Of a stretch of 64,000 nucleotides of DNA, positions 53,853-61,983 are shown in pieces. The position numbers and the translations under genes were made by a program. How positions within the stretch are numbered: position 1 is the stretch's first letter; each line of letters begins with the position of its first letter. Origin of the DNA: DATAZK01 sp963731205. GTDB lineage: Bacteria > Actinomycetota > Actinomycetes > Frankiales > Frankiaceae. Below the pieces are notes generated by a model that ran no database searches, was not told where the DNA came from, and saw nothing but the letters and a program-made list of their open reading frames with translations. The stretch covers positions 868,001-932,000 of the forward strand of contig CAVSUJ010000001.1 of NCBI GenBank assembly GCA_963731205.1, read 5' to 3'.

Positions 53853-55114
53853 CAGCCCTCCCCCTCGCCCTCGGCGACATCCTTGGACAGTTCGGCCTCG
53901 GCCACCTCTTCACCCGTCACCAGGCCGAACCAGCGGGCGGCGGTGTCGACGTCCTTGTCGCCCCGGCCGGAGAGGTTGACCAGGATCTGCTGATCGGGCG
54001 ACATCGCCGCCGCGAGGTCGAGCGCGCCGGCGATCGCGTGGGCGCTCTCGATGGCCGGCAGGATGCCCTCGGACTCGGCGAGCACGCGGAACGCGCGCAT
54101 AGCAGCGCCGTCGTCGACCGGCAGGTACTCGGCGCGGGCCTGGTCATGCAGCCAGGCGTGCTCGGGGCCGACGCCCGGATAGTCGAGCCCCGCGCTGATC
54201 GAGTGGGTGGTCAGGGTCTGGCCGTCATCGTCCTGCAGCAGGTAGGTGCGCATGCCGTGGATGACACCGACCGAGCCGCCGGCGACGGTCGCGGCATGGC
54301 GGCCACTCAAGATCCCGTCTCCCCCCGCCTCGCAGCCGAGCAGGCGCACTCCAGCATCCGCGATGAACGGCGAGAAGATGCCCATGGCATTGGAACCGCC
54401 GCCGACACACGCCACGATCGCGTCGGGCAGCCGGCCGGTGAGCTCCAGCATCTGGGCGCGCGCCTCGACCCCGATGATGCGCTGGAAATCGCGGACCATC
54501 ATCGGGAACGGGTGCGGACCCATCACCGAGCCGATGCAGTAATGCGTGCTCTCGACGTTGGTCACCCAGTCGCGCATCGCCTCGTTGATGGCGTCCTTGA
54601 GGGTGCGGCTGCCGGCGGTGACGGGGACGACGGTCGCGCCCAGCAGACGCATCCGGGCCACGTTCAGCGCCTGGCGGACCGTGTCCTCCTCGCCCATGTA
54701 GACGATGCATTCCAGGCCGAGCAGCGCGCACGCCGTAGCAGTTGCGACCCCGTGCTGGCCGGCGCCCGTCTCGGCGATGACCCGCTTCTTGCCCATCCGG
54801 ACGGTGAGCAGCGCCTGGCCCAGCACGTTGTTGATCTTGTGTGAGCCGGTATGAGCCAGGTCTTCGCGCTTGAGCAGGATCCGCGCGCCGCCGGCACGCT
54901 CGGTGAGGCGTTTCGCGTCGGTGATCGGGGTCGGGCGGCCGGCGTAGCTGGCCAGCAATCCGTCGAGTTCGGCGACGAAAGCCGGATCCTGGCGGGCGGA
55001 GGCGTACTCCGCCTCGAGCTCGTCGAGCGCCTTGACCAGCGCCTCGGGAACGAACCGGCCGCCGTAGGGGCCGAAGTGACCGGTCTCGTCGGGGACGATC
55101 GGCAAGGCGCTCAT
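53849..55114 (-). CDS. trpB: Tryptophan synthase beta subunit
   Basis: 421 aa. PLP lysine K93 in LAHTGSHKINNVLGQ; GGGSNAMG phosphate-binding loop in VACVGGGSNAMGIFSPF. The N-terminal FGPYGGRFVPEAL is the usual TrpB1 opening. It condenses indole with serine. Both ends overlap neighbours by 4 bp. The C-terminal 25 residues are acidic and extend beyond the family core. Confidence 0.96.
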   Translation of the reverse strand: MSALPIVPDETGHFGPYGGRFVPEALVKALDELEAEYASARQDPAFVAELDGLLASYAGRPTPITDAKRLTERAGGARILLKREDLAHTGSHKINNVLGQALLTVRMGKKRVIAETGAGQHGVATATACALLGLECIVYMGEEDTVRQALNVARMRLLGATVVPVTAGSRTLKDAINEAMRDWVTNVESTHYCIGSVMGPHPFPMMVRDFQRIIGVEARAQMLELTGRLPDAIVACVGGGSNAMGIFSPFIADAGVRLLGCEAGGDGILSGRHAATVAGGSVGVIHGMRTYLLQDDDGQTLTTHSISAGLDYPGVGPEHAWLHDQARAEYLPVDDGAAMRAFRVLAESEGILPAIESAHAIAGALDLAAAMSPDQQILVNLSGRGDKDVDTAARWFGLVTGEEVAEAELSKDVAEGEGEGW

Positions 55115-55917
55115 CGGGCGGCCTGCACCGGGGAGCCGGCGGCGACGAGCTCGGCGACGGTCGCGAGCGGATCGGCCCCGCTGACGCAGGCCTCACCCGC
55201 CAGCACGGCATCTGCCCCGGCAGCGGCGTACTCGGCGACGTCGGCCGGCCCGCGTACCCCCGATTCGGCCACCGCCAGCACCCCATCTGGAACCAGCGGG
55301 CGTAACTGGCCGAACACCCCGCGGTCGACCTGCAAGGTCCGCAGGTCGCGGGCGTTGACCCCGATCAGTTCGGCGCCGATCCGGGCGGCGCGCTCGAGCT
55401 CGTCGCCGTCGTGCACCTCCACCAGCGGAAGCATCCCGTATTCGCGGATCTGGGCGTGCAGCTCAGCCAACAACGACTGTTCGAGCGCGGCGACGATGAG
55501 CAGGACGAGATCGGCTCCATGGGCCCGGGCTTCGGCCACCTGATACGGGGTGACGACAAAGTCCTTGCGCAGCAGGGGCACGTCGACGGCGGCGCGCACG
55601 GCATCGAGGTCGGCGAGCGAGCCCCCGAAGCGCCGCTGCTCGGTCAGCACACTTATGGCCGCGGCTCCACCGGCCGCGTACGCGCTCGCCAGGGCAGCCG
55701 GATCGGCGATGGTGGCCAGCTCACCCTTGCTCGGGGAGCGCCGCTTCACCTCGGCGATCAGACTCGCGCCGGGACGCGACAGCGCCGCCAGCGCAGGTTT
55801 GGCGGGCGGCGCGTCAACGGCCGCGGCCTGGATGGAGGACCAGGACCGGTGCGCCTGCCGCTCGGCCAGATCGGCGCGGACGCCGACGAGAATCTCATCG
55901 AGGACGGTGGCAGCCAC
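55111..55917 (-). CDS. trpC: Indole-3-glycerol phosphate synthase
   Basis: 268 aa TIM barrel: SLIAEVKRRSPSKGELA (catalytic Lys and phosphate site), VPLLRKDFVVTPYQV, LIGVNARDLRTLQVD and AESGVRGPADVAEY. It makes indole-3-glycerol phosphate from CdRP. No trpD or trpF is in this window; in Actinomycetota PriA usually does the trpF job. It starts the trpCBA-lgt run and seems to have its own promoter just upstream. Confidence 0.95.
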   Translation of the reverse strand: MAATVLDEILVGVRADLAERQAHRSWSSIQAAAVDAPPAKPALAALSRPGASLIAEVKRRSPSKGELATIADPAALASAYAAGGAAAISVLTEQRRFGGSLADLDAVRAAVDVPLLRKDFVVTPYQVAEARAHGADLVLLIVAALEQSLLAELHAQIREYGMLPLVEVHDGDELERAARIGAELIGVNARDLRTLQVDRGVFGQLRPLVPDGVLAVAESGVRGPADVAEYAAAGADAVLAGEACVSGADPLATVAELVAAGSPVQAAR

Positions 55918-55923
55918 GCCCCG

Positions 55924-55945
55924 ATCGTACGGGCGGGACCCCGCC
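55924..55945 (-). promoter_or_regulatory. Candidate promoter/operator before trpC
   Basis: On the minus strand TACGAT (55924-55929) lies 6 bp from GTG 55917, giving a leaderless transcript. Directly upstream is a palindrome GGCGGG-N2-CCCGCC (55932-55945). No clear -35. This would allow trpCBA-lgt to be expressed apart from trpE and the two-component genes. Confidence 0.4.
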
Positions 55946-55986
55946 GGAACCGTGACGCCGGGCCTCCCAGGAAGCTGACAAACGCG

Positions 55987-57438
55987 TCATCGGGTGCCGA
56001 ACGGCAGCCGAATCGTGAACGCGGCGCCTCCTTCCGGCGCCCGTCCCGCTGCGGCGTTCCCCCCGAGCGCACCGGCCAGCCCGGCGACGAGAGCCAGCCC
56101 GAGGCCGGTCCCGACCCGGCGGATGCCCCGGTAGCGTTCGTACAGCGTCGAGCGTTCGAATGCGACCGCGCAGTCGTCGGGGGTGAGTCCCGGACCGCCG
56201 TCGCGGACCTGCAGGAGCGCGTAGCCGGCATACAGCGGATCAGGTCCGACCGCGAAGACGATCGGCGCGCCCTGCGGCACGACCCGCAAGGCGTTCTCGG
56301 CGAGGCCGTCGAGGATCTGCCGGACCCGGCCGCCGTCGGTGACGATCACCAGCGGCGCCGGCGGTAGTTCCAGGCGCAGGTCGATGCCTTCGGCGGCGCA
56401 ACGCGGGCGCCATACCTGCTCGGCGCCGCGCACGAGGGCCGTGAGGTCGGTGGGTGCCAGGTCGATCCGGAAGTCATCAGCACCCAGCCGCGCAAGGTCC
56501 AGCAGGTCGGAGACGAGCCGGTTGAGCCGATGCGCCTCCGACAGCATGACGGCTCCGGCGGCCTTCGCGTCCTCACCCTCGATGACCCCGTCAGCCAGCG
56601 CCTCGGCGTGGCCGGTGACCGCGGTGAGCGGGGTGCGCAGCTCGTGGGAGATCGAGAGCAGGAAGTCGCGCTGGCGTCCCTCGCTGCGCGCGAGGGCGGC
56701 TGCCAACCCGTTGAGCGCATCGGCGACCTCCGCGACCTCGGCCGGGCCTTCGGGACGTACGCCGACGTCGCGACGCCCGCCGGCCATAGCCCGGGCCGCG
56801 GCCGCGGCGTGCTGAAGCGGACGCGCGAGGCGCCGGGCGAGCAGGATTCCGGCGACGGCCGCGCCGACCAGACCGATGGCCAGCGCGAGGAGCAGGCGAT
56901 TGCGCAGTGGATTGGCGAAGCCGCGCGCCTGGGAAGCGTTCTGCAGCAGCACGATTCCGGCCGGCTGGCAGCCGTCGACCGGGGTCGAGATCTCCGATGG
57001 GGAGAGCGGGCGTCCCTCGATCAGGCGACGAGTCCCATCGACCCGGGCGACAGCGCTGACCGACTGGCCGCCGGCCAGTTCGCTCGCCAGCTGCGCCGGC
57101 AACTGGATGGCTTTCCCCCCGCAGGCGGCGCCCGTGGTGTCGATCGCCTCGAGCGTGATCTGCTGCGCCTGAAGGACCGTGACGAGCCGCGCAAAGGTGG
57201 CCTTCCTGGTGGCCCGGTCGATGGCTCGATCGACCAGGACCAGATAACCGTCGGCCTGGCGGCCGAGTTGCTGCCGGGCCTCCGTTTCCGCGGCGCCGTG
57301 CAGAAGGCCGATCGACACCAGGCCGACCACCAGCACCGCCAGCGCTGCCACCGCCGTGGTGGCGATCGCGAGCCGGGACGCGAGCCCCGACCGACGCCTG
57401 GGCGGCGCCGGGCCCACGGCCGGCGGCGGGCCGGTCAC
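55987..57438 (-). CDS. Two-component sensor histidine kinase
   Basis: 483 aa from GTG 57438, directly after the regulator's stop. First helix at about 20-45, an extracytoplasmic domain (about 46-180), second helix at about 185-205, HAMP (about 206-258), then HisKA with FLLSISHELRTPLTAVTGHA and HATPase_c with N-box LAENALR, G1 VRDGGPGL and G2 VGTGLGLALV. Two lone cysteines in the sensor (TTGAACGGK and VDGCQPAG) could form a disulfide. The signal is unknown. It lies between trpE and trpC genes. Confidence 0.92.
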   Translation of the reverse strand: MTGPPPAVGPAPPRRRSGLASRLAIATTAVAALAVLVVGLVSIGLLHGAAETEARQQLGRQADGYLVLVDRAIDRATRKATFARLVTVLQAQQITLEAIDTTGAACGGKAIQLPAQLASELAGGQSVSAVARVDGTRRLIEGRPLSPSEISTPVDGCQPAGIVLLQNASQARGFANPLRNRLLLALAIGLVGAAVAGILLARRLARPLQHAAAAARAMAGGRRDVGVRPEGPAEVAEVADALNGLAAALARSEGRQRDFLLSISHELRTPLTAVTGHAEALADGVIEGEDAKAAGAVMLSEAHRLNRLVSDLLDLARLGADDFRIDLAPTDLTALVRGAEQVWRPRCAAEGIDLRLELPPAPLVIVTDGGRVRQILDGLAENALRVVPQGAPIVFAVGPDPLYAGYALLQVRDGGPGLTPDDCAVAFERSTLYERYRGIRRVGTGLGLALVAGLAGALGGNAAAGRAPEGGAAFTIRLPFGTR

Positions 57439-58164
57439 TCAGGCCCCTGCGGTGTAACCGACGCCGCGCACGGTGCGCAGCGGGCTGTGCTCACCGAGCT
57501 TGGCGCGTAACTGGGCGACGTGGACGTCGACGGTGCGCGTGCCGGCCGCAGCCTCATAGCCCCACACCTCCGACAGCAGTTCCTCGCGGGTGAAGACGCG
57601 ACCGGGTCGGCGCAGGAGCATGGCGAGCAGGTCGAACTCGGTCGCCGTCAGTGACACCGGCGACCCAGCGGCGGCGACCGCTCGACGGGCCGGATCCAGG
57701 CTGACTTCGCCGACGGTCAGTACCGGAGCGTCTCCCGGCGGCCCCGATGCGCGCCGGAGCACAGTTTTGACGCGAGCGACGAGTTCACGCGGCGAGAACG
57801 GCTTGGTGACGTAGTCGTCAGCGCCGAGTTCCAGACCGACGATGCGGTCCACCTCGTCATCGCGCGCGGTGACGAACAGGATCGGCACCCAGTTGCCGTC
57901 CGAGCGCAACGCCCGGCAGACCTCCGTGCCGTCGAGCGTCGGAAGGCCGACGTCCAGCACGATCGCGACCGGCTTCAGCGAACGGGCTGCGGCCAACCCG
58001 GCGCGGCCGTCGGACTCGACGTGGACCCCGAATCCCTCACGGCGCAGGTACAGCCGGACGAGATCGCTGATGTGGGCCTCGTCCTCGACGACGAGCACCA
58101 GCCCCTTCGAAGGCCCGGGGGCGCCCGCTGTGGAACCCGCAGTGCCGCCCGCCGCCTCCGCCAC
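57439..58164 (-). CDS. OmpR/PhoB-family response regulator
   Basis: 241 aa. A flexible Ala/Gly-rich N-terminus (20 residues) precedes the receiver domain (about 22-135) with acidic pocket VVEDE, phospho-acceptor D71 (VLDVGLP) and K121 (VTKPFS). The C-terminal winged helix (about 145-238) carries TATEFDLLAMLLRRPGRVFT and RTVDVHVAQLRAKLG. Partner of the adjacent kinase. Target genes are unknown; the palindrome before trpC is one place to look. Confidence 0.94.
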   Translation of the reverse strand: MAEAAGGTAGSTAGAPGPSKGLVLVVEDEAHISDLVRLYLRREGFGVHVESDGRAGLAAARSLKPVAIVLDVGLPTLDGTEVCRALRSDGNWVPILFVTARDDEVDRIVGLELGADDYVTKPFSPRELVARVKTVLRRASGPPGDAPVLTVGEVSLDPARRAVAAAGSPVSLTATEFDLLAMLLRRPGRVFTREELLSEVWGYEAAAGTRTVDVHVAQLRAKLGEHSPLRTVRGVGYTAGA

Positions 58165-58187
58165 AACTGCGAGGGTAAACGCGCAGG

Positions 58188-58793
58188 TCAGCCCTGAGTG
58201 GGATCTTCGCCCCTGTCGAGCGCCTCCCAGGCGTCAGCAGGGCGGGCGGCCCGGGCATTGGCGCGCTCGTAACGTGAGGTGGGTCCGGGCCAGGTGCCCG
58301 CCCGCAGGAATCCGACGACGCCCCCGGCCACGATCAGCAAGGCGCCCACGACAGCGAAATACGGGGGCGCCCCGAGGTGAGCTGAGGCGAACGCTCCGGC
58401 CGAACGGACCTTGCTGCTGTTGCGCGCTACCCGGTCGGGATCGGCGAGGAACGCCACCACCGCGATCAGCACCCCGACCCCCGCGGCGGCGATGAGGACG
58501 GCCAGCAGGCGGCGGGCCCAGCTGCGCACCAGGGCGACGGCGACCAGCCCCGCTGCGGCGACGAGCGAGAGGGGGACCGCCGACCCGGCGACGTTGTGAC
58601 CGGTCAGGGTCACGTCGGTACGCGAGGCGCGAATGGTCACCCGCAGCCACGTCGGCGTCGACGACAGCAGGACGACCACGACCCCGAGACCGATGCCGAG
58701 CGCGGCGATCAGCGCCGAGCGGGGCATCGTCCTGGCGGGAGCTGGGGCCGACGCGTCGATGGTCTCCGGCAGCGGTTCGGGCTGATCGGTCAC
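58188..58793 (-). CDS. Trp-operon-associated membrane protein (TIGR02234-like)
   Basis: 201 aa. Four helices (about 27-46, 72-90, 93-113, 142-164), with STPTWLRVTI after the first, the usual opening of this actinobacterial trp-linked family. It sits between trpE and trpC, as in many Actinomycetota, and its start overlaps the trpE stop by 4 bp. Function is unknown; tryptophan transport or sensing has been guessed for the family. Confidence 0.8.
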   Translation of the reverse strand: MTDQPEPLPETIDASAPAPARTMPRSALIAALGIGLGVVVVLLSSTPTWLRVTIRASRTDVTLTGHNVAGSAVPLSLVAAAGLVAVALVRSWARRLLAVLIAAAGVGVLIAVVAFLADPDRVARNSSKVRSAGAFASAHLGAPPYFAVVGALLIVAGGVVGFLRAGTWPGPTSRYERANARAARPADAWEALDRGEDPTQG

Positions 58794-60367
58794 GGCAGGC
58801 GGGAGACGGGCACGTCAGCCGCGGGCCGAAGGGTCTCGGCGAGCGCCAGCGCGCGCAGGACCGCACGCGCCTTGTGACGCGTCTCCGCCTCTTCGAAGTC
58901 GGGCTCGCTGTCGGCGACGATCCCGGCTCCGGCCTGCGCGTAAGCCACTCCGCCCCGCATCACGGCCGTTCTGATGGCGATCGCGAGGTCGAGGTCGCCG
59001 CCGAAGTCGAGGTAGCCCACACCTCCGCCGTAGATGCCGCGGCGAGCCGGCTCGAGCTCGTCGATCAGCTCCATCGCCCGGACCTTCGGCGCGCCCGTGA
59101 GGGTTCCCGCCGGGTAGCAGGCGGTGAGCACGTCGACGGCATCGAGGTCGCTTCGCACCTCGCCGACGACCGTCGAGACGATGTGCATGACGTGCGAAAA
59201 GCGTTCCACCGCACCGAATTCGACGACCCGCACCGTGCCCGGCTCGCACACCCGGCCGAGATCGTTGCGGCCCAGATCGACGAGCATGATGTGCTCGGCG
59301 CGTTCCTTCTCGCTGCCGACGAGTTCGGCTGCCAGCTCGGCGTCTTTGGCTTCGGTGCCGCCGCGCGGCCGGGTGCCGGCGATCGGGTGGAGCCGGGCCA
59401 ATAGCCCCGCGCCGGTGTCGGTCACGGTGACGAGCGACTCGGGGCTCGACCCGACGATGTCGAGCGTCGCTGCCCCGGCTCCGGTGCTCTCGGCGCCGGT
59501 GCCCGCCAGCCGCAGCAGGTACATGTACGGGCTCGGGTTGCTGGTGCGCAGCAGCCGGTAGACGTCGAGCGGATCGGCGTCGGTGGCGACCTCGAAGCGC
59601 TGGCTGACGGTCACCTGGAAGATGTCGCCGGCGCGAATGGCCTCGAGCGCACCCTCGACCGCCTGCTGATACTCCCCGGCCGGGGTCCGGCTGTGAAACG
59701 CGAGCTCGGGGGTGTCCTCCGGCGACGCGATCACGGCGACCGAGGGGGGTGCCGGCTCGGCGAGCGCGGCCGTCATCTCGCGCAACCGCGCGACAGCGTC
59801 GTCATACGCCTCGTCGACGGAGGCGGCACCGGCGGGAAACGCGTTGGACACCAGCAGGCAGGAACCGTCGTCGTGATCGAGCACGGCGAGCTCGGTCGCC
59901 AGCATCATGCCGAGCTCGGGCAGATGCAGATCCTCGACGGCAAGGCTCGGCAGCCGCTCGATGCGTCGCACGAAGTCATAGCCCAGGTAGCCGACGAGCC
60001 CACCCATCAGCGGCGGCATCCCGCGAAGGCGCGGTGCGCGCAGCGACTTGGCGCAGGCGTGGAGCATCTCCAGCGGATTGCCTCTCAGCGGCACTCCGGG
60101 CGGCGGGTCGTCCAGCCAGATCGCCTCGCCGCCGCGCTCGGTGAGCGTGGCCCGCGACCGGACGCCGACGAAGGAGTAACGCGACCAACTGCGCCCGTGC
60201 TCGGCCGACTCCAGCAGGAAGGTGCCCGGACCGCCGGCCAGCTTGCGGTACACGCCGATCGGCGTCTCGCCGTCGGCCAGCACCCGGCGGGTGACCGGAA
60301 CCACCGGATACTCCGCGGCCAGCCGGGTGAACTCGGCGCGGTCGGGATGAAACGACCCGTCTGTCAC
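58790..60367 (-). CDS. trpE: Anthranilate synthase component I
   Basis: 525 aa from GTG 60367, 4 bp after the hisI stop. An N-terminal regulatory domain with TFLLESAEHGRSWSRYSFVG holds the tryptophan-feedback ExxxxxxxxR-S region. The chorismate-binding domain (about 240-510) has FQVTVSQRFEVATDADPLDVYR, PIAGTRPRGG, EHIMLVDLGRNDLGRV and YPAGTLTGAPKVRAMELIDE. It makes anthranilate from chorismate with glutaminase TrpG, which is not in this window. Confidence 0.95.
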   Translation of the reverse strand: MTDGSFHPDRAEFTRLAAEYPVVPVTRRVLADGETPIGVYRKLAGGPGTFLLESAEHGRSWSRYSFVGVRSRATLTERGGEAIWLDDPPPGVPLRGNPLEMLHACAKSLRAPRLRGMPPLMGGLVGYLGYDFVRRIERLPSLAVEDLHLPELGMMLATELAVLDHDDGSCLLVSNAFPAGAASVDEAYDDAVARLREMTAALAEPAPPSVAVIASPEDTPELAFHSRTPAGEYQQAVEGALEAIRAGDIFQVTVSQRFEVATDADPLDVYRLLRTSNPSPYMYLLRLAGTGAESTGAGAATLDIVGSSPESLVTVTDTGAGLLARLHPIAGTRPRGGTEAKDAELAAELVGSEKERAEHIMLVDLGRNDLGRVCEPGTVRVVEFGAVERFSHVMHIVSTVVGEVRSDLDAVDVLTACYPAGTLTGAPKVRAMELIDELEPARRGIYGGGVGYLDFGGDLDLAIAIRTAVMRGGVAYAQAGAGIVADSEPDFEEAETRHKARAVLRALALAETLRPAADVPVSRLP

Positions 60368-60371
60368 CGCG

Positions 60372-60779
60372 TCACACGGCCTCTGCGGGCGCCGAGCCGA
60401 CCACAGCCCCACCGTCGGCGGAGCCGACCACAGCCCCCAGGTCTGCGGCGTCGAAGCAGGTGCGGTCACCGGTGTGACAGGCCGCGCCCACCTGATCGAC
60501 GCGGACCAGCAGGGTGTCGCCGTCACAGTCGAGCGCGACCGACTTCACCCACTGCTGATGGCCACTCGTCTCGCCCTTGACCCAGTACTCCTGACGGCTG
60601 CGCGACCAGTAGGTGCAACGCCCCGTCGTGAGGGTGCGATGCAGCGCCTCGTCGTCCATCCAGCCGAGCATGAGCACCTCGCCGGTGTCGTACTGCTGGG
60701 CGACGGCGGGCACCAGGCCGGCCGGGTCGCGTTTCAACCGCTCCGCGATGGCGGGATCAAGAGAACTCGGACGTGTCAC
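60372..60779 (-). CDS. hisI: Phosphoribosyl-AMP cyclohydrolase
   Basis: 135 aa. Family core: VLMLGWMDDEALHRTL, GRCTYWSRSRQEYWVKGETS, and the zinc ligands in DCDGD and GAACHTGDRTCF. It opens the purine ring in histidine synthesis. The tail beyond about 112 contains a duplicated GAVVGSA element. hisI next to trpE is usual in Actinomycetota. It is preceded by the esterase gene after 26 bp. Confidence 0.94.
   Translation of the reverse strand: MTRPSSLDPAIAERLKRDPAGLVPAVAQQYDTGEVLMLGWMDDEALHRTLTTGRCTYWSRSRQEYWVKGETSGHQQWVKSVALDCDGDTLLVRVDQVGAACHTGDRTCFDAADLGAVVGSADGGAVVGSAPAEAV
60394..60437. repeat. Two-copy 27-bp tandem repeat in the 3' end of hisI
   Basis: GAGCCGACCACAGCCCC occurs at 60394-60410 and 60421-60437, period 27 bp (9 codons), coding for the repeated GAVVGSA in the HisI tail. 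It looks like a recent in-frame duplication outside the catalytic core. Confidence 0.75.
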
Positions 60780-60805
60780 GCCCCCATCCTGCCAGCGCGC
60801 AGCAG

Positions 60806-61885
60806 TCAGGCCGAGCCGTTAAGACCGGCCGCGACCCAACGAAGCCCGTCGGCGAGCGCCGGACGCCAGACGCCGTAGTCGTGCCCGCCGGGGCGGATAC
60901 GCAGCACGATGTCGAAGCCGCGGTCGACCAGCTCCTGGGCGATGTTGACGGTGTCGCGACGGGCCGTGGTGTCGCTGCGTCCGACCTCGAGCCAGAGCCT
61001 GACCTGCGGCGACGGGGAAAGCCGCGGGACGTACGCGATGGGGGTGTTCGCGGCGGCGACCTTCGCCAGGTCGGGTCGGTTGCCGAACAGACCCTTCAGC
61101 CCCCCGTCGTGGGTGGGCCGGTCGAAGCCGGAAAGGTCGATGACGGCGGAGAACAGCCCCCGGTTGCGAAGGCCCAGGTTCAGGGCGCAATAGCCGCCGG
61201 CCGAATTGCCGGCTACCGCCCGGGCGGCTCGCGTCGGGATGGTGCGGAATCGGGCGTCGATCTCGCGGACGACGTCTTTCACCACGTACGTCGCGACGTG
61301 TTCCTTGGGCCGATCGACGCATTCGGAATCGTCGGTCCAGTTGTGGCTGGCCCGAGGCGCCACGAGGATCACCGGATGGCCGGCGCGAGCCACAGCCAAG
61401 CCCGCATCGGACGCCCGGGCCGCCCGAAACCAGTCGACGGGCGCCCCGGGCGAACCGTGCAAGAGATAGACGACAGGGAAGCGTCGGGCCGGCTCGGTGA
61501 AGTACTGCGGCGGGAAGTAGACCATCGCGGTCGGGGTGCCGAAACCGCTCTGCACGCCGGGCAGCGGAACGCTGACCACCGCTCCGCGCGGGTGCACCGT
61601 TTCGGGCCGGGCGAGCGGGACGGAGACCTCGGTGAGCCGGGCTGACGGCCAGGTGCGCAGCCCTAGAACGTCGGCCACGCGCGGCAGAAATGCGTAGTGG
61701 GCATTGACGAAATCGGCTGCGGTGACCAGAGAAAGGACCATCGCCAGCGCCCCGAAGCCGGTGGCGCTCACCCAGCGCCGGCGCCTGCCGCGCCAGAGCG
61801 CGACCCCCCAGGCAGCGAGAGAGACGATCACCAAACCTGCGAGGAAGTTGGCGCTGATGACAAGCAGGCCCACGACGCTCCGCAC
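60806..61885 (-). CDS. Membrane-anchored alpha/beta-hydrolase esterase (antigen 85/esterase D-like)
   Basis: 359 aa from GTG 61885. Two or three N-terminal helices (about 5-65) anchor an extracytoplasmic hydrolase (about 100-350). The nucleophile elbow is AVAGNSAGGYCALNLG, the early oxyanion loop is VVYLLHGSPGAPVDWF, and the catalytic His is probably in RIRPGGHDYGVW. The layout recalls mycobacterial esterase/mycolyltransferase-like proteins, but a substrate cannot be named. It shares the strand with hisI-trpE and may be read with them. Confidence 0.82.
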   Translation of the reverse strand: MRSVVGLLVISANFLAGLVIVSLAAWGVALWRGRRRRWVSATGFGALAMVLSLVTAADFVNAHYAFLPRVADVLGLRTWPSARLTEVSVPLARPETVHPRGAVVSVPLPGVQSGFGTPTAMVYFPPQYFTEPARRFPVVYLLHGSPGAPVDWFRAARASDAGLAVARAGHPVILVAPRASHNWTDDSECVDRPKEHVATYVVKDVVREIDARFRTIPTRAARAVAGNSAGGYCALNLGLRNRGLFSAVIDLSGFDRPTHDGGLKGLFGNRPDLAKVAAANTPIAYVPRLSPSPQVRLWLEVGRSDTTARRDTVNIAQELVDRGFDIVLRIRPGGHDYGVWRPALADGLRWVAAGLNGSA

Positions 61886-61890
61886 GCTCA

Positions 61891-61921
61891 GTTAACAAAG
61901 CCGTAACGACGGGACGTTAAC
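61891..61921. promoter_or_regulatory. Paired GTTAAC palindromes before the esterase gene
   Basis: GTTAAC at 61891-61896 and 61916-61921, 25 bp centre to centre, within the 98-bp gap upstream of GTG 61885. AT-rich 6-mers like these are scarce in the window. They would overlie the -10 and -35 regions, so an operator is possible. Confidence 0.35.
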
Positions 61922-61983
61922 CCGAACAGATGTGGGTCGGCGCAGGAATTACCGGGTTGGCGCTGTCGGATGACCGACAGCGA

